DNA from: Dyadobacter koreensis | GTDB taxonomy: Bacteria > Bacteroidota > Bacteroidia > Cytophagales > Spirosomataceae | Reading direction: 5' to 3' | Assembly: GCF_900108855.1 (NCBI RefSeq) | Contig: NZ_FNXY01000004.1 | Span: 124,001 to 188,000, forward strand | Length of the DNA stretch: 64,000 nucleotides | Shown: piece by piece, positions 25,330 through 34,229 of the stretch | How positions within the stretch are numbered: the first letter of the stretch is position 1 | Layout: each line of letters begins with the position of its first letter | Notes under the pieces: generated by a model | Database searches by the model: none | The model's input: only the letters and a program-made list of their open reading frames with translations | Told to the model about the DNA's origin: nothing | Position numbers and translations under genes: made by a program

Positions 25330-28300
25330 ATGATAACGATCATGAATAAACTCCTACCCAAGAAAGCCGTCGCGCTCTGGATTATTCTGCTAACAGGCAG
25401 CATAGGTTATCCGGCCAGATCTGGCGAAAAAATCATTATTAATGAGTTTTCTCATTCCGATGCTGTGATTAAGGTAAAGGGAAAAGTTACCTCGGAGGAA
25501 GATGGATCAGGTGTTCCCGGTGTGAACGTAATCATCAAAGGGACCATGAATGGAACCTCAACGGACGCCGAGGGAAACTACACGATTGACGTTCCGGGAG
25601 AAAGCGATGTGCTGGTTTTCTCCTTTCTGGGCTTTTTATCTAAGGAAGTACCAGTAGGAAGCTCTTCAACAATTAATGTCTCGCTTGCTACGGATTCAAA
25701 ACAGTTGAGCGAAGTGGTTGTTACGGCCCTGGGTTTTCGTGAAAACAAAGACAGAATGGGTTCTACATCTTCTACGATCAAGGCAGATGATATTCGCCGT
25801 TCTGGTGAAACAGGTGTTATAAATGGTCTGGCGGGTAAAGCGGCCGGCGTACAGATTTCCCGCTCCTCAGGCGATCCCGGCGCAGGTTCAAATATTCAGA
25901 TACGTGGACAAAATACGATCACGGGCTCTAACCAGCCTTTGGTGATTATTGATGGTATTCCGATGAGCAACAGCACAACTGGTGACGCGAGAGGCGGCGT
26001 AGCGCAGCAGTCTCGCTTAAACGATATCAATCCCGAAGACATCGCCAGCATGCAAGTACTCAAAGGAGCTTCTGCTGCCGGTCTCTGGGGATCGCGCGCT
26101 GCTAACGGTGTAATTGTTATAACTACGAAAAGAGGTGCGGATGATAAAAAAATGAATATCAGCTATACATCTACTGCGTCATTTGATAAAGTAAATGTAT
26201 TGCATCCGTTGCAGTCTGCTTTCGGTCAAGGAACGGCTGGGGCCTACAACCCGACCACTCAGTATTCCTGGGGAGATAAAATATCGACAAGATCAGGAGG
26301 CGCCGACGAGGTTAATATGAACGGAGCCAGATTTGAGTCATATAACGGCCCCACTTTCTATCCGATCATAAAAAAGAATTCGCAGGAAGTGTATAACCAG
26401 GCGAGAGAAGATGCTGTTTTCCGTACCGGAACCTATTTTGACAATAACCTGGCCATCAGTGGTGGGAATGATAAAGGGAACTTCTATTTAAGTCTTGGTA
26501 ATTTATCTCAAAAAGGTATTTTTGCGGGACAAAGCGATTACAAAAGAAGCTCCGTTCGTTTCAACAGCACGCGCCAATTTAATGATATTGTCCGTGTCTC
26601 CACAAATGCGACCTATGTAAAAACGACTTCCAACAGAATCCAGAAAGGAGATAATACCAGCGGTTTATATTTAGGTATGCTTCGCTCCGCACCGGATTTT
26701 GACAGCCGTTACTGGAAAGGTTCGTATTATTCTTCTCCAACGGCTTCTCCGGTTTTGAACCGCCAGCGTTCCTACCGCAATTATCTTGGTGCATCGTCCA
26801 ATCCAAGTTATAACGATCCTTTGTGGACGATCAATGAACTTACCAACTTATCCGAAGTCGACAGGTTTATCATGAGCACCGAAGCGGTAATCAGTCCGAC
26901 GAACTGGTTCAATATTACTGCAAGAGGAGGACTCGATACGTATACCGACAGACGTGTGACAAACGATCCGGTTAATTCCGTTGTCAACTCTGGTGCCGGC
27001 CGTTATGAGCAGCAGATGATCAAAGAGACCGAATTGAACATGGATATCATCGGCCGCGCTACACATAACATTACCAAAGATATTACCGGGACATTGATTG
27101 TTGGTTTTAATGTGAACGACCGAAAATACAACAGCCTGGGCGGGATCATGAATAATTTTATTCTGGAAGACGCCCCTTCAAACTTCACAAACTCTACGTT
27201 TGCTAATAATAATCCTTATAACAGCGAAACGCATCGACGTATGGCGCGTTTATATTCCACCGTTAACCTTGGGTTTTATGATCAGGTCTATCTGAATGTT
27301 TCCGCAGCTGGTGAGGCAGGGTCTACCTTTGGAAGTCAATCGAAGTCGACTTTTTATTATCCTTCTTCTGATATAGCATGGCAGTTTACACAACTTCCTG
27401 CACTGGCGAATAATGAAATATTATCTTTCGGTAAAGTTCGCGCTTCTTACGGTATCGTAGGTATTCAGCCTGAGGCATACAAGAATACCACATCTTACGT
27501 CAATGCTGCATTCGGTAGCTGGGCGACAGATTTGAGCGGCGCTGGTTACGGTGGAGCTTATGTTCAAAGTTACACACAAGGCGATCCTGAATTGAAACCT
27601 GAACGTAAAACGGAATGGGAACTGGGAACGGATCTGCGTTTCTTTAAAAACAAGCTTTCTGCTGGTTTCACCTATTACCAAAATGAGATCAAAGATCTTC
27701 TTTTACAGGTTTCTGCTGCTGGTTCAACTGGTTTTACCCAGAAATATACGAACGCCGGGAAAATGGAAAACAAAGGTCTGGAACTTGATTTAAGCTATAA
27801 TTTACTTCAAAAGACAGACTGGAACGTTAATGTTTTCGCGAATTGGAGCAAGAATAATAATAAAGTTACTGACCTTGGAGGTACAGAAATAATTACGTTT
27901 ACCGGCGGAGCACTGAGCACGGTAGCGAGTGTCGGACATGCGCTGTCATCATTTTACGGTGGAGTTTACCGACGCAAAGAAGACGGCTCAATGGATTTGA
28001 CAGCGAATGGTTTCCCTCAATTAGGAACGACATTGGGTATTATTGGGAATCCAAATCCGAAATGGAGAGGTGGATTCGGTACCAATGTTTCCTACAAAAA
28101 TTTCTCTATGAATGTTTTATTTGAAACATCTCAGGGTTCCGATTTTTATGAAGGTACAAAAGCTGTATTGGTAAATTTTGGTACTTACGCAGACGTAGGG
28201 CATGAGGTTACCCTGGCCCAGGATACCTACAATTATGCAGGCAAAATGACGCCTGCGGGAACAACCGTGAGAGGAAATATCGCAAATTACGGTGGCGGTC

Positions 28301-28623
28301 CTGTGCTGCTTGATCAGTCGTTCTATACTTCAATCGGTGGTCACTCCGGACAACTTGCAGAGCAGTTTGTAAGAGATGGAAGCTGGACTCGTATTCGTGA
28401 AATATCACTGGGCTACAGCTTGAAATCCCAGGCCTTCCGCAAGAAGACGAAACTACAATCGATTGATTTTACTGTGACGGGACGAAATCCGGTTTTGTGG
28501 ACAAAAATCGTCGGAGTCGATCCTGAGACGAACGTATCAGGAGTTGGAAATGCCCGTGGCGTGGATTACTTCAACAATCCAAACACGAAATCACTTGTTT
28601 TCAGCTTAAAAGTCAATTATTAA
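25330..28623 (+). CDS. SusC/RagA-type TonB-linked outer membrane transporter
   Basis: The 1097-residue precursor has a signal peptide (an internal ATG at 25342 is an equally good start) and a carboxypeptidase-regulatory-like domain (VKGKVTSEEDGSGVPGVNVIIKG). A TonB-box-like segment (LSEVVVTALGF) and a plug domain with IQIRGQNTITGSNQPLVIIDGIP and LKGASAAGLWGSRAANGVIVITTKRG follow. A 22-strand barrel ends in FSLKVNY. It imports a substrate captured by its SusD partner, driven by TonB. Downstream genes encode peptidases and amidases, not glycosidases, so the cargo is inferred to be peptide-like. It heads a long operon. Confidence 0.97.
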   Translation: MITIMNKLLPKKAVALWIILLTGSIGYPARSGEKIIINEFSHSDAVIKVKGKVTSEEDGSGVPGVNVIIKGTMNGTSTDAEGNYTIDVPGESDVLVFSFLGFLSKEVPVGSSSTINVSLATDSKQLSEVVVTALGFRENKDRMGSTSSTIKADDIRRSGETGVINGLAGKAAGVQISRSSGDPGAGSNIQIRGQNTITGSNQPLVIIDGIPMSNSTTGDARGGVAQQSRLNDINPEDIASMQVLKGASAAGLWGSRAANGVIVITTKRGADDKKMNISYTSTASFDKVNVLHPLQSAFGQGTAGAYNPTTQYSWGDKISTRSGGADEVNMNGARFESYNGPTFYPIIKKNSQEVYNQAREDAVFRTGTYFDNNLAISGGNDKGNFYLSLGNLSQKGIFAGQSDYKRSSVRFNSTRQFNDIVRVSTNATYVKTTSNRIQKGDNTSGLYLGMLRSAPDFDSRYWKGSYYSSPTASPVLNRQRSYRNYLGASSNPSYNDPLWTINELTNLSEVDRFIMSTEAVISPTNWFNITARGGLDTYTDRRVTNDPVNSVVNSGAGRYEQQMIKETELNMDIIGRATHNITKDITGTLIVGFNVNDRKYNSLGGIMNNFILEDAPSNFTNSTFANNNPYNSETHRRMARLYSTVNLGFYDQVYLNVSAAGEAGSTFGSQSKSTFYYPSSDIAWQFTQLPALANNEILSFGKVRASYGIVGIQPEAYKNTTSYVNAAFGSWATDLSGAGYGGAYVQSYTQGDPELKPERKTEWELGTDLRFFKNKLSAGFTYYQNEIKDLLLQVSAAGSTGFTQKYTNAGKMENKGLELDLSYNLLQKTDWNVNVFANWSKNNNKVTDLGGTEIITFTGGALSTVASVGHALSSFYGGVYRRKEDGSMDLTANGFPQLGTTLGIIGNPNPKWRGGFGTNVSYKNFSMNVLFETSQGSDFYEGTKAVLVNFGTYADVGHEVTLAQDTYNYAGKMTPAGTTVRGNIANYGGGPVLLDQSFYTSIGGHSGQLAEQFVRDGSWTRIREISLGYSLKSQAFRKKTKLQSIDFTVTGRNPVLWTKIVGVDPETNVSGVGNARGVDYFNNPNTKSLVFSLKVNY

Positions 28624-28642
28624 TTTCCAAAATTGATAACTC

Positions 28643-30088
28643 ATGAAAAGGATATATAAATCTGTTTTTGCCCTGATGATCGGCCTCGGTTTCACTTCAT
28701 GCGAGTCCATCGTTGACGATTTGAATAAAGATCCCAATAATGCTACGGATGCACCGGCAAGATATGTGTTTACAGGAACACAGATTGCTAACATGGCTGC
28801 TCAGGAAGGGCTTGCAAGCCGACTGGGAATTGTTTGGTCGGGTTATGGAAAGGGGACTTTCCAGCAATTAGGTACCTGGTATTTATATCAGATCACAGCG
28901 AACAACTTTGACGACGACTGGAATCTATTCTTCTCAGGTGTCAACAAAAATGCGCTGATTGCTATTGAAAAAGCGGAGACGTTAGGAAACCGGAAGATGG
29001 CCGGAATAACCAAAATTATTCAGGTAAATGGCATGGCGACGGCGACTGAACTTTGGGGTGATATTCCGTTCACTGAATCAGGAAATACGGAGCTTTATCC
29101 CAATCCGAAATTTGAAACACAGGCAGAGTTATATCCAAAACTGATTGCGCGTCTGGATGAAGCGATTGCCGATCTGGAATCAGGAATTGGAACGGTTAGT
29201 GCGGAAGATATTCATCTGTCAGGCGATGCGACGAAATGGAAACAAATTGCATATAGCTTAAAAGCGCGCTTACTGGTGGATACAAAACAATATGAAGCAG
29301 CTCTTACGGCCGCCACGTCTGGCGTAAGTGCCTATGCAAATTCTTTATATTCTTTACACGGAACAACAGCCAGCGTTAACGAGAATGCTAATTATAGTTT
29401 TCTAACAAATATTCGGGCAGGCAGTATCACAGGTGAAGATTCATATCTGACATTTTTGTTAAATCCTGCCAACGCAAAATACCGGGGAAATGCAAAAACA
29501 AACGAAACTGCCAGATTTAAGTTTTATTATCTCGAAGCGGGTGTGAATGCGCCGGGAGTTATTGAGCCCAATACATTAACAACAACAGCAGCGCGTGGCT
29601 TCTTTGCAAGAGATGCTAGTTTTCCATTAATCACCTATCAGGAAAATATCTTGACGCTTGCAGAATCTGCTTTGCGCTCGGGAAAAGGTTTCGACGTTGC
29701 GCTGGGTCATTTAAATGCTTACCGGGCATTCCTGAATTCGGGTGGATATCTGCACGCGACTTATAAAGTTGCTGGAACTTACAAGTACGAACCTTATGTT
29801 GCGGCAGACTTCGCCGCTGGCGGAATGGAGAACAAGGATAACATCACAGCAGACAACGCGCTGCTGCGTGAAATTCTGGAAGAAAGATATGTGACTTTCT
29901 ACGGAACACATCTGGGCTGGAACGACGAACGTCGTACACGTACAGAATCCGTAGGAATTAAGCTTACTCCTAATAACGGAGCTCAGCTTCCGGGAAGGTT
30001 CATTTATTCTCAAAATGAGTTGAACTCAAATTCCAACAGCCCGAAACCAGCGCCAGGTTTGTTTGATCTTGTTCCCATTTACAAATAG
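28643..30088 (+). CDS. SusD/RagB-type surface lipoprotein
   Basis: The 481-residue precursor has a lipobox (GFTSC, Cys20) and a helical SusD-like fold with TPR-type helices (MAGITKIIQVNGMATATELWGDIPFTES, the usual SusD 'lid' landmark; KQIAYSLKARLL; LREILEERYVTFYG). It begins 19 bp after the SusC-like gene and should form the substrate-binding lid of that transporter at the cell surface. The sequence belongs to the SusD-like group often seen outside polysaccharide loci. The next gene starts 5 bp after its stop, showing tight coupling to the peptidase genes. Confidence 0.95.
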   Translation: MKRIYKSVFALMIGLGFTSCESIVDDLNKDPNNATDAPARYVFTGTQIANMAAQEGLASRLGIVWSGYGKGTFQQLGTWYLYQITANNFDDDWNLFFSGVNKNALIAIEKAETLGNRKMAGITKIIQVNGMATATELWGDIPFTESGNTELYPNPKFETQAELYPKLIARLDEAIADLESGIGTVSAEDIHLSGDATKWKQIAYSLKARLLVDTKQYEAALTAATSGVSAYANSLYSLHGTTASVNENANYSFLTNIRAGSITGEDSYLTFLLNPANAKYRGNAKTNETARFKFYYLEAGVNAPGVIEPNTLTTTAARGFFARDASFPLITYQENILTLAESALRSGKGFDVALGHLNAYRAFLNSGGYLHATYKVAGTYKYEPYVAADFAAGGMENKDNITADNALLREILEERYVTFYGTHLGWNDERRTRTESVGIKLTPNNGAQLPGRFIYSQNELNSNSNSPKPAPGLFDLVPIYK

Positions 30089-30093
30089 ATACC

Positions 30094-31539
30094 ATGAAAA
30101 GACGAATCATTCTGCTGGGGTTGCTTTGTTATTTGTCCGGGCACGTAATGGGTCAGAAAAAATCGGAGAAGGAGCAAATTGCTTCTTCTCTCGATAAATT
30201 AACACCCGATTATGCTGCGGATGCAAAAAAAATCTGGGAGTATGCAGAGCCCGGTTATCAGGAAGAAAAAAGCTCCGCATTACTTCAGCAACGGTTGAAA
30301 TCTGCAGGATTTGAAGTGACCGCAGGCGTTGCAGGAATTCCTACGGCATTCGTTGCAACCTATGGAACTGATGGGCCCAATATCGGGATCCTTGCCGAAT
30401 TTGACGCGCTACCCGGATTGTCACAGACTGACGAGCCGGTCCAAAAAGAAATAAAAGAAGGTGCAGCAGGCCATGGTTGTGGCCACAATCTTTTCGGGGT
30501 CGGTTCTGTTGCTGCCGGAATCGCAGTAAAGGACTGGCTGAAAAGCAGTGGTACAAAGGGGACGATCACGGTTTTTGGAACACCTGCGGAAGAAGGCGGC
30601 TCAGGAAAGGTGTTCATGGTGAGGGAAGGTTTGTTCAAAAATATTGACGCCGTTTTACATTGGCATCCAGGCGACAGAAATCTGGCAAACGCCACCTCTT
30701 CACTGGCCAATATGTCTGCAAAATTCCGTTTTCGTGGCATTTCTGCTCATGCTGCCGCTGCTCCTGACCGGGGCCGTTCGGCATTAGATGGTGTTGAGGC
30801 GATGAATGATATGGTCAATATGATGCGCGAACATATCCCTTCGGAAACACGTATCCATTACGTGATTACCAAAGGCGGGGAAGCTCCAAATGTTGTTCCT
30901 GATTTTGCCGAAGTATACTATTACGTCCGGCATCCTGAAATGCAGGTCGTAAAGGATATTTTTGCCCGTGTTGTAAAAGCGGCGCAGGGATCTGCTTTGG
31001 GTACGGAGACCAAAATGGAGTATGAAGTCATCGGCGGAGTCTATAATTTGCTTCCCAATGAAACGCTGGCGAAGATTATGTATGAAAATCTGAACACGAC
31101 CGGCGGGGTTAAGTATACCGACGAGGAGAAGGCTTTTGCAGAGAAGATTCAGACCTCTTTTATTGGTAAGGCTCCTTCACTGGATGTAGCCAATGTCATT
31201 CAGCCATATAAACTTGAAAAGATCCGCGAGGGCGGAGCAGGTTCTACTGATGTGGGAGACGTAAGCTGGGCAGTTCCTACGGCTGGTGTTCGCATAGCAA
31301 CTTTTGTGCCCGGAACGCCTGGTCACAGTTGGCAGGCAGTTGCTTGTGGCGGGACTTCAATAGGGACGAAAGGCATGATGGTTGCCGCAAAGTCCATGGC
31401 ACTTTCGGCTTATGATATTTTTAAAGATCCTACGGTATTGAAATCTGCCAAGGCTGAGCTGGATGAAAGAAGAGGATCGGAATTCAGGTATGAAGCGCTG
31501 CTGGGCGAAAGGAAACCGGCGCTTGATTACAGAAAGTAA
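30094..31539 (+). CDS. Secreted M20 amidohydrolase, AbgB-like
   Basis: The 481-residue precursor has a signal peptide (cut at VMG-Q) and an M20D aminoacylase/amidohydrolase fold. Motifs are the aspartate-bearing ILAEFDALPG, the ligand-rich GHGCGHN, PAEEGGSGK with catalytic Glu, and HWHPGD. The long C-terminal region and gene size resemble AbgB, which releases p-aminobenzoate from p-aminobenzoyl-glutamate, and related N-acyl amino acid hydrolases. Here the enzyme is exported, so cleavage likely occurs in the periplasm after SusCD import. Substrate preference cannot be read from sequence. Confidence 0.92.
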   Translation: MKRRIILLGLLCYLSGHVMGQKKSEKEQIASSLDKLTPDYAADAKKIWEYAEPGYQEEKSSALLQQRLKSAGFEVTAGVAGIPTAFVATYGTDGPNIGILAEFDALPGLSQTDEPVQKEIKEGAAGHGCGHNLFGVGSVAAGIAVKDWLKSSGTKGTITVFGTPAEEGGSGKVFMVREGLFKNIDAVLHWHPGDRNLANATSSLANMSAKFRFRGISAHAAAAPDRGRSALDGVEAMNDMVNMMREHIPSETRIHYVITKGGEAPNVVPDFAEVYYYVRHPEMQVVKDIFARVVKAAQGSALGTETKMEYEVIGGVYNLLPNETLAKIMYENLNTTGGVKYTDEEKAFAEKIQTSFIGKAPSLDVANVIQPYKLEKIREGGAGSTDVGDVSWAVPTAGVRIATFVPGTPGHSWQAVACGGTSIGTKGMMVAAKSMALSAYDIFKDPTVLKSAKAELDERRGSEFRYEALLGERKPALDYRK

Positions 31540-31566
31540 AGAAGACAACTTGCTAATGCAGATTTC

Positions 31567-32865
31567 ATGAATTCGAAAATAATTTTACTTACGATTATTT
31601 CCGCAGTGAATTTTTTACCCGAAGTTTCGTTCGGGCAAAAACTGACGAAGCAGGAAACTGCTATTTTGAAGAATGTAGAAATGAATCATGCAGAAGCGGT
31701 GAAGTTTCTCGAAACTACGGTAAACATAAACAGCGGTACCAATAACACGGGCGGTGTAAAAAAAGTCGGAGCGATTTACCGAAAAATGCTTGATGATATG
31801 GGGTTCACCACAACCTGGGTTGATATGCCTGCCTCTATGAAAAGAGGTGGGCATCTGGTTGCTGAAATCAAAGGAGACAAAGGCAAAAAATTGCTTCTTA
31901 ATTCTCACATGGACACGGTTTTTGATCTGAATAGTCCATTTCAGAAATGGTCGGTGAGAGATTCAATTGCTTCAGGACCTGGTGCCAATGATACCAAGGG
32001 AGGTATTATGATTATGCTGTATGCGTTGAAAGCCTTGCACGAGACGGGTCAGCTGAAAGACAGGCAGATCGTCATTGTGATTCATGGCGACGAAGAAAGT
32101 GCTGGTTCACCGATTGAAATCAGTCGGAAAGACCTTGTAGATGCGGCAAAACGAAGTGATTATGCACTTTGTTTTGAATCGGGAAAAGAGTTTAATTCGG
32201 CTTCGATTGCCAGACGTGGTGGCAGCGGCTGGACTTTAAAAGTTACAGCCAGACAGTCGCATTCCGGTCAGATTTTTTCTGAAAAAGCGGGCCCCGGGGC
32301 GATTTACGAAACTGCCCGGATTTTGAGCCGCTTTAAAGAAGAATTACAAGAAAAATACCTGACATTCAGTCCAGGTATTATGGTTGCCGGGGCAGAGGCT
32401 GATCTTGATTCTACGGGACTGCGGGGGACTGCATTCGGTAAGTCAAACATCGTAGCGACAACCAGTATTGTCAAGGGCGATCTTCGGTATATTTCCATCG
32501 GACAAATGGAAAAAGCACGAGCCAAAATGCAGGCTATCGTGAATGAAGGATTCATGCATACCGAGGCTGAAATTACATTCACAGGTGGCTCTGGTGCTAT
32601 GCCTCCGACGCCGGGAAATGAAAAATTATTAAACATTTTAAGTCAGGTGAGCCAGGATCTTGGTCAGGGAAAAGTGACCGCTTTTGATCCTGCCCTGCGT
32701 GGCGGCGGCGATATGACGCAGATCGCTCAATATATTGATGTGATCGACGGCCTGGGAACGGTAGGAGGGAATGCCCATGCGCCGGATGAATATATTAATC
32801 TGAACTATGTGGAGGGAATTATTAAGCGGATGGCGATATTCATACACCGCCTTTCGACTAATTAA
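31567..32865 (+). CDS. Secreted M20 carboxypeptidase (glutamate carboxypeptidase-like), copy 1
   Basis: The 432-residue precursor has a signal peptide (about 1-23, cut at SFG-Q) and an M20A fold. Zinc-site motifs are LLLNSHMDTVFD, SGPGANDTKGG, HGDEESAGS with catalytic Glu, and CFESGKEF. This is the CPG2 type, which removes C-terminal Glu or similar residues from amides such as folates and peptides. GNAHAPDEYINL near the end holds the last zinc His. It lies 27 bp after the AbgB-like gene and 32 bp before a paralog of identical length. Confidence 0.93.
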   Translation: MNSKIILLTIISAVNFLPEVSFGQKLTKQETAILKNVEMNHAEAVKFLETTVNINSGTNNTGGVKKVGAIYRKMLDDMGFTTTWVDMPASMKRGGHLVAEIKGDKGKKLLLNSHMDTVFDLNSPFQKWSVRDSIASGPGANDTKGGIMIMLYALKALHETGQLKDRQIVIVIHGDEESAGSPIEISRKDLVDAAKRSDYALCFESGKEFNSASIARRGGSGWTLKVTARQSHSGQIFSEKAGPGAIYETARILSRFKEELQEKYLTFSPGIMVAGAEADLDSTGLRGTAFGKSNIVATTSIVKGDLRYISIGQMEKARAKMQAIVNEGFMHTEAEITFTGGSGAMPPTPGNEKLLNILSQVSQDLGQGKVTAFDPALRGGGDMTQIAQYIDVIDGLGTVGGNAHAPDEYINLNYVEGIIKRMAIFIHRLSTN

Positions 32866-32897
32866 CCCTCTTTTTTATTATCCTTAATTATTTAGAT

Positions 32898-34196
32898 ATG
32901 AATTATAAATTTTATACCGCCTGTGTTGTTGGGTTGATGGGATCATTCCAATCTGCAACTTTTGCGCAGAAATTATCCAAAGAAGAAATTCTTGTTAGCA
33001 GGAATGTGGAGAAAAACCACAAGGAATCCATTCAGTTTCTGGAGCAGACTGTCAACATCAACAGCGGTTCGCAAAATCCTGCCGGAGTAAAAAAAGTCGG
33101 CGCATTATATAAAAAATTGCTTGAAGATATAGGGTTCACAACGACCTGGATTGATATGCCCGAATCGATGAATCGCGGGGGTCATTTGATTGCAGAGATT
33201 AAAGGTACAAAAGGGAAAAAGCTCATGCTGATCGGGCATATGGATACGGTTTTCGAAGCCGATAGTCCTTTCCAGAAATGGGAACAAAAAGATTCTATTG
33301 CTGTCGGGCCTGGAACTTGTGATATGAAAGGTGGAAATATGGTGATGATTTATGCATTGAGAGCGATGAAGGAAGCAAATCTGTTGAAAGACAGACAAAT
33401 TGTTGTAGTTATTCATGGTGATGAGGAAAGCGCCGGATCACCGATCGAGATAAGCCGGAAGGATATTATTGACATTGCCAAAAGAAGCGATATCGCTCTG
33501 GGTTTTGAAAATGGAACTGGTTTTAATTATGCAACGGTGGCGCGTCGCGGTGCCAGTGGCTGGTCGTTGAAAGTTTCAGGAAAGCAAGCTCATTCATCCG
33601 GGATTTTTTCGCAGGGCGCCGGTGCGGGGGCAGTCTACGAAACGGCCAGAATTTTAAATTCTTTCTATGAACAATTGCAGGAACCAAATCTGACATTCAA
33701 TCCCGGACTGATCATGGGTGGAACGGCAACGGATATGACGGCGACTTCCATAGAGGGAACCGCGTCGGGAAAGACCAATCTGATTGCTAATACAACGGTG
33801 GTTAATGGAGACCTGCGTTTTCTTACCAATGAACAACTGCAAAATGCCCGTGCGAAAATGAAAACAATTGTTGAAAAGAATTTACCTCTGACGAAAGCTG
33901 AAATCACTTTTAAAGATGGCTATCCTTCAATGCCGCCAACGGAGGGGAATATGTCTGTTTTGAATGTTTTGAACAAAGTGAGCCTGGATTTGGGGCAGGG
34001 CGAAGTGAAAGCTTTTGATCCGGGAAAACGCGGCGCGGGGGATATTTCTTTTGTGGCTGAATATGTGGACGGTCTTGATGGTCTCGGTGTGCAGGGTGGA
34101 AATGCGCATGCGCCGGGTGAATATGTAAATCTGAATTCGATTGAAGCCATCGTGAAGCGGACAGCAATCCTGATGATGCGCCTGACTGATAAATAA
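32898..34196 (+). CDS. Secreted M20 carboxypeptidase (glutamate carboxypeptidase-like), copy 2
   Basis: The product has 432 residues, like its upstream neighbour, and aligns throughout (VKKVGALYKKLLEDIGFTT, RGGHLIAEIKG, GHMDTVFE, DEESAGSPIEISRKD, GNAHAPGEYVNL), so the pair is a tandem duplication. The signal peptide is cut at TFA-Q. All metal and catalytic motifs are kept, but segments near the specificity region differ (GPGTCDMKGG against GPGANDTKGG). The two enzymes therefore probably divide related substrates. It is followed at 33 bp by the acylase gene. Confidence 0.93.
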   Translation: MNYKFYTACVVGLMGSFQSATFAQKLSKEEILVSRNVEKNHKESIQFLEQTVNINSGSQNPAGVKKVGALYKKLLEDIGFTTTWIDMPESMNRGGHLIAEIKGTKGKKLMLIGHMDTVFEADSPFQKWEQKDSIAVGPGTCDMKGGNMVMIYALRAMKEANLLKDRQIVVVIHGDEESAGSPIEISRKDIIDIAKRSDIALGFENGTGFNYATVARRGASGWSLKVSGKQAHSSGIFSQGAGAGAVYETARILNSFYEQLQEPNLTFNPGLIMGGTATDMTATSIEGTASGKTNLIANTTVVNGDLRFLTNEQLQNARAKMKTIVEKNLPLTKAEITFKDGYPSMPPTEGNMSVLNVLNKVSLDLGQGEVKAFDPGKRGAGDISFVAEYVDGLDGLGVQGGNAHAPGEYVNLNSIEAIVKRTAILMMRLTDK

Positions 34197-34229
34197 ATAG
34201 TAAAAGCAATAAATTTTAAAGGCATTCAA

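Noticed and set aside
33910..34229. Three overlapping minus-strand frames at the end of an M20 gene
   Set aside because: They lie opposite a well-supported carboxypeptidase gene and show no protein features.
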